Below the pieces are notes generated by a model. The model worked only from the letters and a program-made list of their open reading frames with translations, was not told where the DNA came from and did not search any database. From assembly GCF_003867015.1 (NCBI RefSeq), contig NZ_CP032548.1, positions 1,307,001 through 1,371,000 of the forward strand: 64,000 nt of DNA, given 5' to 3'. The translations under genes and the position numbers were made by a program. The stretch is from Tenacibaculum singaporense (GTDB lineage: Bacteria; Bacteroidota; Bacteroidia; Flavobacteriales; Flavobacteriaceae). This document shows, piece after piece, positions 28,725 to 38,353 of the stretch; the first letter of the stretch is position 1; each line of letters starts with the position of its first letter.

Positions 28725-29366
28725 ATGGCTACAGCAGTAGGAAAAAAATTCCCAAGTTTAAACGTAGATGCAATGAATGAAATGGGTGATACGTTTAAAT
28801 TAAATGTATTAGAAGAGGCAGTTAAAAACAAGAAAAAAGTGTTGTTATTTTGGTATCCGAAAGACTTTACTTTCGTTTGTCCAACTGAGTTACACGCTTT
28901 TCAAGCTGCATTACCAGAATTTGAAAAAAGAAATACTATTGTAATCGGAGCTTCTTGTGATACTCCAGAAGTACACTTTGCTTGGTTAAGCCAATCAAAA
29001 GACAATGGAGGTATTGAAGGTATTACTTATCCATTATTAGCTGATAGTAATCGTAATTTGTCATCTATTTTAGGTATCTTAGACATCTCTAACGAAACTT
29101 ATGACGAAGCTACAGGAACTGTACAAGTTGAAGGAGATAATGTAACGTATAGAGCTACCTATTTAATTGATGAAGAAGGAACTGTATTCCACGAAGGAAT
29201 CAACCATATGCCAGTAGGTCGTAACGTAAACGAATATTTACGTTTAGTTGATGCTTACACTCACGTACAAGAAAAAGGTGAGGTTTGTCCAGCAAACTGG
29301 GAAGAAGGTAAAGAAGCAATGCAAGCAAACGCTAAAGCTACTGCAGAGTACTTAGCTGCAATCTAA
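28725..29366 (+). CDS. Peroxiredoxin (AhpC/Prx1 type)
   Basis: A 213-residue two-Cys peroxiredoxin that reduces peroxides. The peroxidatic Cys is in FTFVCPTELHAFQ (about residue 50) and the resolving Cys in GEVCPANWEEG (about residue 173). It is followed by thioredoxin-like and DUF6952-like genes, so the three likely form a peroxide-detoxifying unit. A structured spacer separates it from the thioredoxin gene. Confidence 0.95.
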   Translation: MATAVGKKFPSLNVDAMNEMGDTFKLNVLEEAVKNKKKVLLFWYPKDFTFVCPTELHAFQAALPEFEKRNTIVIGASCDTPEVHFAWLSQSKDNGGIEGITYPLLADSNRNLSSILGILDISNETYDEATGTVQVEGDNVTYRATYLIDEEGTVFHEGINHMPVGRNVNEYLRLVDAYTHVQEKGEVCPANWEEGKEAMQANAKATAEYLAAI

Positions 29367-29378
29367 AATATAATTTAA

Positions 29379-29433
29379 GAAAGGAAACAAGTTCGTGTGA
29401 GATAAGTGAAGGGGTCGAGCACGAGCTCCTTTC
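29379..29433 (+). promoter_or_regulatory. Structured RNA hairpin between prx and thioredoxin gene
   Basis: The spacer folds into nested stems: GAAAGG (29379) with CCTTTC (29428), and AGTTCGTG (29390) with CACGAGCT (29420), the latter including one G-T pair. GC content is well above the surroundings. No T-run follows, so it is not an ordinary terminator. RNA processing, mRNA stabilisation or partial termination between the two genes are possible roles. Confidence 0.55.
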
Positions 29434-29455
29434 GAAATTGATAATATAAAAGACT

Positions 29456-29764
29456 ATGGTACAAGAATTGAGTCAAGACAATTTATCAGAGGTTGTTGCA
29501 GGTAATAAAAAAGTAGTAGTACAGTTTTCAGCTACATGGTGTGGTAACTGTCGCATTATGAAACCTAAGTTTAAAAAATTATCTTCTGAAAACGAAGATA
29601 TGGTTTTTGTAATTGCGGATGCAGAGAAGTTTCCAGAGAGTAGAAAACTTGCTGATGTAAGTAACTTACCTACCTTTGCTACTTTTATTGATGGTAAATT
29701 TGTAAATCAAACCCAAACTAACAAGTTTGATGTATTGAAAGATTTAGTAAACGAAGTAGCTTAA
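29456..29764 (+). CDS. Thioredoxin-family protein
   Basis: A 102-residue cytosolic thioredoxin with active site ATWCGNCRIMKP (CGNC rather than CGPC) at about residues 29-40 and cis-proline in NLPTFATF. CGNC suggests a redox potential shifted from classical thioredoxin. Directly after peroxiredoxin, it is the likely reductant of that enzyme. Confidence 0.92.
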   Translation: MVQELSQDNLSEVVAGNKKVVVQFSATWCGNCRIMKPKFKKLSSENEDMVFVIADAEKFPESRKLADVSNLPTFATFIDGKFVNQTQTNKFDVLKDLVNEVA

Positions 29765-29766
29765 TT

Positions 29767-30024
29767 ATGAAATTACCAGTAATTAAACACTTAACTTCAT
29801 TTATTGAAGAAAACGATCAAGATTACGTACTAGAAACTATTGAAACTCTTGAAGCTTTAACTGAAGTTCCATCGTTAAAAGATGAAGAGTTAGACGTGAT
29901 AGGAGAGTTAATCTCTAACATGTACGGAGCAATTGAAGTTGATAAAATGATTAAAGACGGAACACCTAAAAAAGAAGCGTTAAATAATTTTATGAAACGC
30001 GTTTTAGGTTCGATTGACCAATAG
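29767..30024 (+). CDS. Small conserved protein next to thioredoxin (DUF6952-like)
   Basis: An 85-residue acidic, helical protein (MKLPVIKHLTSFIEENDQDY at the start). It starts 2 bases after the thioredoxin stop, a pairing I recall from other Flavobacteriaceae, where it is annotated only as a domain of unknown function. Co-transcription with prx and trx suggests a role in peroxide stress. Confidence 0.7.
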   Translation: MKLPVIKHLTSFIEENDQDYVLETIETLEALTEVPSLKDEELDVIGELISNMYGAIEVDKMIKDGTPKKEALNNFMKRVLGSIDQ

Positions 30025-30045
30025 TTTTTAGAAAAGATTTTATAG

Positions 30046-30081
30046 AATCCCAGTTAACTTATAGTTTTCTGGGATTTTTTT
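30046..30081 (+). terminator. Terminator of prx operon
   Basis: AATCCCAG and CTGGGATT form an 8-bp stem followed by a run of T. Confidence 0.8.
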
Positions 30082-30084
30082 GTT

Positions 30085-30507
30085 CTAGGAATGATTAAAA
30101 ATAGTTGGAAAATTAGATACTAATATACTTTTTAACTTTTCTGAAGTTAAAGGTTTAGATTGAAACTCGTTTATTTGACTAATTGATTTAGCTTTTTCTC
30201 TATCATTAGGATCTAATGATGTAGTAAGCATAATAACAATCTTTTTAGCTTGTTTATTTTTATCGAACTTTTTATACTCTTCTAAGAAATCCCATCCATT
30301 CATTTTAGGCATATTAATATCTAAAAAGATAAGTTCAGGATGAGGAGAGTTGTCTTCAATTTTAGATTTTAAATATTCAAGAGCTTCTTCAGCACTTTGT
30401 TTGGATACGACGTGCTCGGAACAATTTTCTTTTTCTATAATTAATTTATGAAGAAAGTTGGTAGCGGGATCGTCGTCGATTAATAAAATAGTGTGTAGTT
30501 TTTTCAT
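30085..30507 (-). CDS. Single-domain response regulator
   Basis: A 140-residue receiver domain with acidic pocket LLIDDDPAT, phosphoacceptor Asp in LIFLDINMPKMNGW and Lys in QSKPLTSEKL. There is no output domain. The gene starts 2 bases after the histidine kinase stop, so it receives phosphate from that kinase, perhaps through the Hpt protein upstream. Confidence 0.93.
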   Translation of the reverse strand: MKKLHTILLIDDDPATNFLHKLIIEKENCSEHVVSKQSAEEALEYLKSKIEDNSPHPELIFLDINMPKMNGWDFLEEYKKFDKNKQAKKIVIMLTTSLDPNDREKAKSISQINEFQSKPLTSEKLKSILVSNFPTIFNHS

Positions 30508-30509
30508 AA

Positions 30510-32504
30510 TTATTGGTTTGGTATTGTAAAGAAAAAGGTACTTCCTTTTCCTGGTTTTGATTTAACTCCAATTTCTCCTCCATGCATTCCTACAATTTTT
30601 TGGCAATGTGCAAGACCAATTCCAGTACCTTCATATTCATTTTCTGTATGTAGACGTTGAAAGATTGAAAAAATCTTTTTTTGAAATTGTTCAGGTATCC
30701 CAATGCCATTGTCTTTTACATAAAATTCCCAAACATGATCTTTCTTTTTTGCTTTAATAGAAATTTGAGGAGAAACGTCTTTTTTAGAAAATTTTATAGC
30801 GTTGCTAATAAGGTTTTGAAACAACAACCTAAGTTCTATAGGATAGGCATTTATAATAGGTAAATTACTTTGTTTAATAGTTGCTTTGTTTTGCTTAATT
30901 GTACTGTTTAAATCTTCTATAATATCGTTAACTAAGAGATTGCAGTTAACCTTAGATATTTCTCTTTGGCGACCTAATTGAGAATAATCTAATAAGTTTT
31001 TAATCAAACTACTCATTCTACGGGTAGCTTTTTTTATAAAGAGAAAAAGTTGTTTAGCGTTGCTGTCTAGTTTGTCGTGATACTCTTCATAAAGTATGTC
31101 AGAAAAAGAAGAAATAGTTCTTAAAGGTTCCTGTAAATCGTGAGAGGTTATATAGTTGAACTGCTCAAGTTCTTGATTTTTTTGTTCTAAGGTTTTTACA
31201 TATTTAGAGGCAAGTAATTCTTCAGCTTCTTTACGTTTGGTAATATCTAATTGTATAGCCATATATTCCCTAATATAATTTGTTCTTTTTTTTAGGGGTA
31301 CAATAGCAGTTTCTGTCCAGTATAAAGAACCGTCTTTAGCTCTGTTTTTTACTTCGCCAAACCAAGGCTCTCCAGAAGAAACGGTTAACCAAGCTTCAGT
31401 ATAGAAAGAATCAGGATGATAATCAGAACGGACAATTTCATTGGTGTTTCCTATAATTTCTTCTCTAGAGTATTTTGAAATTTCACAAAATTTATCGTTC
31501 ACATACTTGATAAATGTATTTTCATCGGTAATAGCAACAATAGCAATTTTATCTAAGGCTTCTTTAAAATTCAAAAGCTCTGAGTTTTTATTAATTAAAT
31601 TTTTTTCCAGTGTTCTCCTAAGGTAATCAGATTTGTTTAATCCGATAGAAACAATATAAGTGTATAAGAAACCAGAGAGAATTAAAACTAGAGTATAAAC
31701 TATAATACCTGATTGAGCACCAATAATTTTTTCATTTATTAAAGTTAGCATGAAAAAACTTAAAAAAAACGGAATAAGAATGATAAAAGGTAATAGTTTT
31801 TGAAGAGATCTACTACCATCACTATTTCCTAAAATGGTTTCTTTAAAACCTATGTTGTAAGATTTAGATATTAATAAAAATGAAATAAAAAGAAAAGATA
31901 TTGCTGTTTGAATAGACATGGTTTTGAAAAAAACAATCTTAGAGTCTATAGGAAACCTTAGAATAAAATAAAGAATGGTAATTAATGAAATTATTGAGGT
32001 TACAAGAGCAATATGTTGAGTAGTGGCTATATAAGCTCTATTGGTTGATTTTAAACCTGTAAGTCCAATAGCAAAAAAGATAAAACATACTGCTGTAGCT
32101 TCAGACATTCTACCAGGGTTAACTATTGTAAAAGTATCTTTTATGAATAGATTGTCTACATATAAGTTTACTCTAAAGATATATTCTATAAGGGTTAGAA
32201 TGCTGATAAATAATACAGTATAAGTGAAGATAAAGAATGGGGTTCTGTATTTTCTTTGTTTTTTTCTACTAATTATTAAGCTTATTGTACATAAAAAGAA
32301 CAACAAAGCGGTGTTAAATTTGGTTGTAGCTCCATTTTCATTGATTGTAAATAGGATTTGCTTATGAAAAAACCATTCAAGCATGGTGAAAATGCTAAAA
32401 AATAATAGCAAATAAGTGAATAAGTAACTTGTGTATTTAAGTTTTTGTGACTTCATGTAGTGAGGGACTCTGAAAAAAGTTAATTGTTCTTTTTTGAAAA
32501 ACAA
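30510..32504 (-). CDS. Membrane-bound PAS histidine kinase
   Basis: A 664-residue sensor kinase. Eight or so membrane helices fill residues 20-290 and resemble a MASE-type membrane sensor. A PAS domain with PAC segment follows (about 310-430; NDKFCEISKYSREEIIGNTN). The phosphorylation His is in SHDLQEPLRTISSF, and the ATPase domain has DNGIGIPEQFQKKIF and GTGIGLAHCQKIV. The annotated start overlaps the Hpt gene by 25 bases; the internal ATG at 32456 (MKSQKLK) just before the first helix is an equally good start. Confidence 0.92.
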   Translation of the reverse strand: MFFKKEQLTFFRVPHYMKSQKLKYTSYLFTYLLLFFSIFTMLEWFFHKQILFTINENGATTKFNTALLFFLCTISLIISRKKQRKYRTPFFIFTYTVLFISILTLIEYIFRVNLYVDNLFIKDTFTIVNPGRMSEATAVCFIFFAIGLTGLKSTNRAYIATTQHIALVTSIISLITILYFILRFPIDSKIVFFKTMSIQTAISFLFISFLLISKSYNIGFKETILGNSDGSRSLQKLLPFIILIPFFLSFFMLTLINEKIIGAQSGIIVYTLVLILSGFLYTYIVSIGLNKSDYLRRTLEKNLINKNSELLNFKEALDKIAIVAITDENTFIKYVNDKFCEISKYSREEIIGNTNEIVRSDYHPDSFYTEAWLTVSSGEPWFGEVKNRAKDGSLYWTETAIVPLKKRTNYIREYMAIQLDITKRKEAEELLASKYVKTLEQKNQELEQFNYITSHDLQEPLRTISSFSDILYEEYHDKLDSNAKQLFLFIKKATRRMSSLIKNLLDYSQLGRQREISKVNCNLLVNDIIEDLNSTIKQNKATIKQSNLPIINAYPIELRLLFQNLISNAIKFSKKDVSPQISIKAKKKDHVWEFYVKDNGIGIPEQFQKKIFSIFQRLHTENEYEGTGIGLAHCQKIVGMHGGEIGVKSKPGKGSTFFFTIPNQ

Positions 32505-32860
32505 GAGAGCATTCTTTCGTATTCAATAATACTTTCGTTGTAATTATCTATGACTAAATTTATAAGAGATTTTACTCTTTTAATGTTTTTTGATTGTGAG
32601 CTTAGTTCTTCAATTTCAAGGAGTAAGTCTTTAGACTTTAATCCCATGATAGTAAATGAAGACTTTAAAAAATGAGAAACTTCTTTAATTAAAGTAAAAT
32701 CTTCTTCATTACTTGCTTTTTTTAAGGTAGTAATCTTTTTTTTACTCTCTGTTAAGAAGACAGAAATCATTTCAATGTATAAATCAGTATCATCAGAAAG
32801 ATTCCTGTTAAGAAAATCTAAATCAACAATTTCACTATGAAAACAATTGTTTTTTAACAT
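32480..32860 (-). CDS. Histidine phosphotransfer (Hpt) protein
   Basis: A 126-residue four-helix protein with the Hpt motif SHFLKSSFTIMGLKSKDL, where the His at about residue 60 would carry phosphate. It overlaps the start of the kinase gene. Kinase, Hpt and two single receivers nearby suggest a multistep phosphorelay linked to the polysaccharide genes on the other strand. Confidence 0.8.
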   Translation of the reverse strand: MLKNNCFHSEIVDLDFLNRNLSDDTDLYIEMISVFLTESKKKITTLKKASNEEDFTLIKEVSHFLKSSFTIMGLKSKDLLLEIEELSSQSKNIKRVKSLINLVIDNYNESIIEYERMLSCFSKKNN

Positions 32861-32926
32861 GGGGGACAGTTTTTGAAATACAATTTTAATACATGTAATT
32901 AAGTAGTTAAACTAACATATTTTTGT

Positions 32927-32934
32927 TATATTTG
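32927..32934 (+). promoter_or_regulatory. Candidate -7 box for the polysaccharide operon
   Basis: TATATTTG fits TAnnTTTG, 58 bases upstream of the response regulator that leads the operon. Confidence 0.4.
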
Positions 32935-32992
32935 AGTATTAAGTGTGATTTTTCTATAAAATTAGTAAAAAAAGTATGTAAATAATAATTTA

Positions 32993-33361
32993 ATGAGTAA
33001 GGAAAAGAAAATTGTTATAGCTGAGGATAATTCAGTGTTTTTATTATTAATTAAACTGAAATTAGAAAAGGAAGGTTATGAGTTGTTTGTTGCTGAAGAT
33101 GGAAAAAAGGCAATTGAACTTATAGAAGCTCATCAACCCGATTTGATTTTAACAGATATTATGATGGATTACCTTTCAGGGTTAGAAGTTATAAGTCACG
33201 TTAGAAATGTATTAAAAATGAATGTCCCTATTCTTGTTTTTTCGGCTTCAGGTCAAGAAGAAATGGTAACACAAGCGTTTAATTTAGGTGCAAATGATTT
33301 TATGGTAAAACCATTAATGCCTAATGAGTTAGTGATAAGGGTAAAAAGAATGCTCATGTAA
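32993..33361 (+). CDS. Single-domain response regulator
   Basis: A 122-residue receiver: acidic pair in IVIAEDNSVF, phosphoacceptor Asp in LILTDIMMDYLSGLEV, Lys in FMVKPLMPNEL. It is the first gene of the operon holding HEAT protein, GT2, sulfatase-fold protein and YaiO. A receiver without output domain here probably binds and controls one of these proteins directly. Confidence 0.92.
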   Translation: MSKEKKIVIAEDNSVFLLLIKLKLEKEGYELFVAEDGKKAIELIEAHQPDLILTDIMMDYLSGLEVISHVRNVLKMNVPILVFSASGQEEMVTQAFNLGANDFMVKPLMPNELVIRVKRMLM

Positions 33362-33383
33362 AATAAACTTGTCCCTCAACTTT

Positions 33384-34490
33384 ATGGTCCCCCCTCAATT
33401 TATCGATTCTTTTTTTAAAGACTTTCCGGCTGTAGTCAAAATAATCTGGATTCTTGCTGTAGTTTTCTTTTTTGTTTTACTAAGTCTTATCCTTTTTTTA
33501 AAAGTGGTAAGGTTTCGTTTAAGAAAAAGGGAAGCATATATTAAAAGTGAAAGCGAGAAGTATGAAATATCTATTGTAGACTACCTGTATGCATATGAAA
33601 ATAGCGAAGAACTTGATAGTAATCAAGAAAAACTCATCTCAAATATAAAACTCAGTTTAACAACTAGTATAAATAGAAAGGTATTTGTCAATACACTTTT
33701 AAAATTAAAAGGAGAAGTTTCTGGTAGTATGATTGATACTATTAATCAATTATATAAAATGCTAGAGTTAGATCAACGAGCTTTATTCAAGTTAAAAGAT
33801 AATAAATGGCATATAGTTTCAATAGGGATTAGAGATTTAAGAAGGTTTAAAGTATTAGAAGCTCAAAGTGAAGTAGCAAAATTTATCAACCATCCCAAAA
33901 TGGAAGTCCGTAGGCAAGCATATTTATACTTTATAAATTTATTTGGTTTTAAGGGGCTTGAGTTTTTGGATAATTTAAACTCGTCAATTTCTGTCTGGGA
34001 TCGAATAGGAATTCTAGAAGCTTTACAAGGTATAAAATCGCAAGAAATACTTGATGCTGGAAAATGGTTAAGTTCTAAAAATGATTACGTTATATTGTTG
34101 GCTCTTGAATTAGTGAGAATTTATAGTTTAAGAGAAACACAAGAAGAATTACTGCAGCTAATACAACATGAAAATAGTGAGATCCGTCTAAAAACAATTA
34201 ATGTTTTAAATCACTTATATATAATTGAGGCGAAAGAATTACTGATAAAAACTTATGAAACACTAACAGTAAAAGAACAAATAGAAGTTTTTAAGTTGTT
34301 AGAAAATATGGGAGCGAAAGAAGAAGAGTCTTTTGTGTTAAAACATGTTACTAGTGAAGTTTTTGAAATAAAAGTACTAGCCTTAAAAACTTTAAAACAA
34401 ATAGATGCTTCCAAATTTACAGGAATTAAAAATGAAATAAGTGGGCTTGAGAGTTTTAAGGTTATTGATTTTTTAGAAAATACACCGTAA
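33384..34490 (+). CDS. Membrane-anchored HEAT-repeat protein
   Basis: A protein of 368 residues from the ATG at 33384; a TTG at 33369 would add five. One N-terminal membrane helix (about 20-42) is followed by a cytoplasmic helical-repeat region with HEAT-like units, for example NHPKMEVRRQAYLYFINLFG and HENSEIRLKTINVLNHLYI. Such proteins serve as scaffolds. Its place between a lone receiver and a GT2 synthase suggests it couples phosphorylation to the synthase. Confidence 0.75.
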   Translation: MVPPQFIDSFFKDFPAVVKIIWILAVVFFFVLLSLILFLKVVRFRLRKREAYIKSESEKYEISIVDYLYAYENSEELDSNQEKLISNIKLSLTTSINRKVFVNTLLKLKGEVSGSMIDTINQLYKMLELDQRALFKLKDNKWHIVSIGIRDLRRFKVLEAQSEVAKFINHPKMEVRRQAYLYFINLFGFKGLEFLDNLNSSISVWDRIGILEALQGIKSQEILDAGKWLSSKNDYVILLALELVRIYSLRETQEELLQLIQHENSEIRLKTINVLNHLYIIEAKELLIKTYETLTVKEQIEVFKLLENMGAKEEESFVLKHVTSEVFEIKVLALKTLKQIDASKFTGIKNEISGLESFKVIDFLENTP

Positions 34491-34505
34491 GTAAAAAAGA
34501 AAATT

Positions 34506-35939
34506 ATGGATACTTCAAGTGTTACATATTATATATTACTAATTATTCATTTTTTATTTTTAGGATACTCATTTTTGGTTTTAGTGTCCTATGGGATATT
34601 GGCTGTTTATTCTAGAAAAGAAACAATTTCGTATTTACGAAAAAATAGCTTTGTTAATTACAAAGACATTTTATCATCAAGATTAGCTCCAGGTATTTCA
34701 ATTGTAGCTCCAGCCTATAATGAAAGTTTAAATATTGTTGAGAATGTAAGGTCGTTACTTTCTATACATTATGCAGATTACGACGTAATTATAGTAAATG
34801 ATGGTAGCACAGATGATAGTTTAGAAAAGTTGATTAAAGCTTATAATCTAGAAAAAGTAGAATACCTAATAAATGAGCGTATTAAAACTAAACCAATAAG
34901 AGCAGGAGTTTTTAAGTCTAAAAACCCAGCATTTGAAAGACTGATTGTAGTTGATAAAGAAAATGGAGGAAAAGCAGATGCGCTTAATGTAGGATTAAAT
35001 ATTAGTAAAAATGATTATGTAGCTTGTATTGATGTAGACTGCTTGTTAATGGAAGATTCATTACAAAAAATGATAAAACCTTTTTTAGAGTATACGGACA
35101 GGAAAGTAATTGCATCTGGAGGAGTCATAAGAATAGCTAACTCATGTATTATAAAAAACGGAAAGCTAATAGATATAAACTACCCAAAAGCAACCTTGGT
35201 TAGGTTACAAATACTAGAATACTTACGATCTTTTTTATTAGGAAGAATGGCATGGAGTAAATTAAATGGATTGTTGGTGATTTCAGGAGCGTTTGGAATG
35301 TTTGATAAAAATATAGCGATTAAGGTGGGAGGGTATAGTACAGAAACTGTTGGAGAAGATATGGAAATTGTAGTTCGAATGCGTAGGTATATGGAAGAAC
35401 AAAACAAAAAATATAAAGTAGCCTATATTCCAGATCCATTATGTTGGACGGAAGCTCCAGAAAGTTATAGAACATTTATATCACAACGTAACAGATGGAC
35501 GAGAGGAACAATTGAAACATTAAAGACACATAGAGTAATAGGCTTTAACCCAAAATACAGGGTTTTAGGAATGCTAAGTTTTCCTTATTGGTTTCTTTTT
35601 GAACGATTAGCACCTATAATTGAAGCATTAGGTATTATATACTTTATAGTATTGCTTTTTATAGGAAGTGTTCATTGGAGTTACGTACTCGGATTTTTTT
35701 TAGCGGCTTATTTTTCTTCAGTAATCTATACTTTATTAGCGATTTTCTCAGAAGAATTTAGTTTTCATCAATATAAAAAAAAGGGAGTAGGGTTTCAGTT
35801 AATAAAATCAGCTTTCTTAGAACCCTTTATTTTACATCCAGTTGTCTTGTATGCCGCCTTAAAAGGAAACAAAGACTACTATTTTAATAAAAAACTTAAA
35901 TGGGGAAAAATGACAAGAAAAGGATTGGGTAGTAAATAA
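34506..35939 (+). CDS. Processive family-2 glycosyltransferase
   Basis: A 477-residue inner-membrane glycosyltransferase of the cellulose/hyaluronan/PNAG-synthase type. One N-terminal membrane helix precedes the GT-A domain: VAPAYNES, VNDGSTDDS, the metal-binding DVDCLL and the processivity motif QRNRWTRG. Three or four C-terminal helices form the channel. It makes and extrudes a polysaccharide of unknown sugar. The sulfatase-fold gene begins 2 bases downstream. Confidence 0.9.
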   Translation: MDTSSVTYYILLIIHFLFLGYSFLVLVSYGILAVYSRKETISYLRKNSFVNYKDILSSRLAPGISIVAPAYNESLNIVENVRSLLSIHYADYDVIIVNDGSTDDSLEKLIKAYNLEKVEYLINERIKTKPIRAGVFKSKNPAFERLIVVDKENGGKADALNVGLNISKNDYVACIDVDCLLMEDSLQKMIKPFLEYTDRKVIASGGVIRIANSCIIKNGKLIDINYPKATLVRLQILEYLRSFLLGRMAWSKLNGLLVISGAFGMFDKNIAIKVGGYSTETVGEDMEIVVRMRRYMEEQNKKYKVAYIPDPLCWTEAPESYRTFISQRNRWTRGTIETLKTHRVIGFNPKYRVLGMLSFPYWFLFERLAPIIEALGIIYFIVLLFIGSVHWSYVLGFFLAAYFSSVIYTLLAIFSEEFSFHQYKKKGVGFQLIKSAFLEPFILHPVVLYAALKGNKDYYFNKKLKWGKMTRKGLGSK

Positions 35940-35941
35940 TT

Positions 35942-38353
35942 ATGAGAAAAAAACTGTTAACATATTTAAGAATACTTACAGCATTGTTAGTAATGTTTTG
36001 GTTACTAGGAGTGGTAGAGGTTTTTGCTAGTTTTAAAGGAGTGCATACAATAATTTACATAATAAAATTTGTAGTGTATAAGTTGTTGCATGCTTTTGCA
36101 ACAGCTGTGATAATAGGAGTATTGTTTTTGCCTGTATATTATTTATTAGGATTAGGAAATAAAAAATTAGCAGAAATAACACTTATAGCTTTTGGGGTGC
36201 TTCTCATTATAGGAGAATTTTCTTTGGTAAAGTATAGTACAACCACTCTCTTGAATTTAGGAGCAGATCTTTTAGGGTATTCGTATAATGATATTTACAA
36301 AACTATAGCATCTTCCGAATCGTTTTCTATTGTTAATTATTTACTTTTTTTAATTATTCCTTTGTTGTTTTTAGTGCTTGTATATCTATTCAAGAAGAAA
36401 GTGCCAGAAAACTTTTTTCTTAAAACGATTTTAGGGTTGTTAGTATTAGTGATACTGTTGAGGTTTTTTAGTTCAGAATTTAATGAAGCTAAATATCAAA
36501 ATAAGATCAGTTTTTTAGCAACAGATATTTTAAAGTTTAAATTAGATAAATTACAAACACACAATTATCAGCCTGAAGAAGCAGAAGAGTATCCTTTTTT
36601 AAAACCATCAGAAGAAACAAAAGATGTATTAGGTCCTTTTTTTAATACAACATTGAAAAAGCCTAATATAGTTGTTATTGTAATGGAAGGACTAGGGACT
36701 GAATTTGTAGATGGCAATTCATACAGTGGGTTTACTCCTTATTTAGATAACCTAATAACACAATCGTTGTATTGGGAGAATTTTGTTAGTAACACAGGGA
36801 GAACCTTTGGGATACTACCTTCTTTACTTGGGTCGTTACCTTTTGGAGATACTGGTTTTTTAGAGCTAAAAAAAGCACCAGCACATTTGTCATTATTTAA
36901 TGTGTTAAAAGCAGATGGATATACAACATCCTATTATACAGGAACCCAGTCTAGTTTTGATAAAATCGTTAACTTTTTAGAGTACAACAATGTCGATTTT
37001 ATTATTGATGAAAATAAATATGGACCATCATATATAAAAACAGGAGGAGTTGATGGTTTTTCTTGGGGATATCCAGATGCAGAAATGTTTAAAAAAGTAA
37101 TAAGTACACTAAAAGACAAAAAAGAACCTAGGTTGGATGTGATAGCAACGCTTACTAATCATGAGCCTTTTGTATTCCCCGAAAAAGAGATGTATGAAAA
37201 GAAGGTAGATAGTATATTAAAAACATCACAAACTTTTGGAGTTCCAAAAAAAGAAATAGAAAACAAAAAAGAAATTTATGCAACGCTACTTTACAGCGAT
37301 CATTCTTTAAAAAACTTTATGGAGAGTTATAGGAGAAGAGAAGATTTTAATAATACAATTTTTGTCATTACTGGAGATCATAGACTAATTCCAGTAGAAC
37401 AAAAAGATAAGTTATGTAGATTTCATGTTCCGTTGCTTATATACAGTCCCATGTTAAAAAAAACACAGCGTTTTAAATCCATTTCTTCTCATTTAGATGT
37501 TGCTCCAAGTATTTATTCCTTTTTAACGAATAATTATTCGTTTGAACCTCTGAAACAAACCGCTTGGTTAGGAATAGGTTTAGATACTACAAGAAACTTT
37601 AGAAATATTCATAAAATAGGATTAATGCGTTATAAAGGAGGTTTGAAAGACTTTATTTATGGTGAATATTTGTTTTCTGATGGTGATTTATATAAGATAG
37701 ATAGCACTTTTGAAACCCATAAAATTAACAATGAAAAAATGTTAAAAGAGGTAAAAAAATCTTTTGAAGAGTTTAAAGCAATTAATAAATACGTAACTGA
37801 GCAGGATAAAATTTATCCAGATGTTATTTATGAAAAAAAGCAGGAAAAGATTCAGTTTACTGAAAGAGAACAAAAAGTAATAAGAGGAGTAACAGAAGGA
37901 AAAACATTTGATGAGGTGTTCTTAATAGCAAGATCAAAAGCTTTTGATGGAGATAGAGCAGGTGCAAGATTACTTTGTGATTTTATTTTAAATAATATGC
38001 CAAATCATGCAGATGCAAGAATTTTAAAGGGCAGAACATTGTCTTGGGACGGAAGATATAAAGAAGCAGAAAAACTATTGTTAAATGCTGTTGAGAGGCA
38101 CCCGTTTTATGATGATGCATATGTTGCTTTGTTAGATTTATATTGGTGGTCAGGTCAAGAAACAAAAAGTATAACTGTTGCCAAAGAAGCTTATGTAAAT
38201 GAAATTAAAAATCCAGATATAAGTTTTAAGCTAGCGAAAGCACATCAACGATTGAAGCAAAAAAATAAGGCAGTAAAAATTATGGATAGCCTTTTAACTA
38301 TATATCCAGATAATAAGGAGTACGTGGAATTAGAAAAAGTATTAAAAGAATGA
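35942..38353 (+). CDS. LTA-synthase-like sulfatase-fold transferase with C-terminal TPRs
   Basis: An 803-residue inner-membrane protein. Five membrane helices (about 10-200) lead into an alkaline-phosphatase-superfamily domain (about 245-560): metal site VVIVMEGLG, candidate nucleophile Thr in NTGRTFGILPSLLGS, TNHEPF, VITGDHR and SSHLDVAP. This layout is that of LtaS/MdoB-type phosphoglycerol or phosphoethanolamine transferases. The last 120 residues carry TPR units (GRTLSWDGRYKEAEKLLLNA), unusual for the family. It probably decorates the polymer made by the GT2; its end overlaps the YaiO gene start. Confidence 0.88.
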   Translation: MRKKLLTYLRILTALLVMFWLLGVVEVFASFKGVHTIIYIIKFVVYKLLHAFATAVIIGVLFLPVYYLLGLGNKKLAEITLIAFGVLLIIGEFSLVKYSTTTLLNLGADLLGYSYNDIYKTIASSESFSIVNYLLFLIIPLLFLVLVYLFKKKVPENFFLKTILGLLVLVILLRFFSSEFNEAKYQNKISFLATDILKFKLDKLQTHNYQPEEAEEYPFLKPSEETKDVLGPFFNTTLKKPNIVVIVMEGLGTEFVDGNSYSGFTPYLDNLITQSLYWENFVSNTGRTFGILPSLLGSLPFGDTGFLELKKAPAHLSLFNVLKADGYTTSYYTGTQSSFDKIVNFLEYNNVDFIIDENKYGPSYIKTGGVDGFSWGYPDAEMFKKVISTLKDKKEPRLDVIATLTNHEPFVFPEKEMYEKKVDSILKTSQTFGVPKKEIENKKEIYATLLYSDHSLKNFMESYRRREDFNNTIFVITGDHRLIPVEQKDKLCRFHVPLLIYSPMLKKTQRFKSISSHLDVAPSIYSFLTNNYSFEPLKQTAWLGIGLDTTRNFRNIHKIGLMRYKGGLKDFIYGEYLFSDGDLYKIDSTFETHKINNEKMLKEVKKSFEEFKAINKYVTEQDKIYPDVIYEKKQEKIQFTEREQKVIRGVTEGKTFDEVFLIARSKAFDGDRAGARLLCDFILNNMPNHADARILKGRTLSWDGRYKEAEKLLLNAVERHPFYDDAYVALLDLYWWSGQETKSITVAKEAYVNEIKNPDISFKLAKAHQRLKQKNKAVKIMDSLLTIYPDNKEYVELEKVLKE

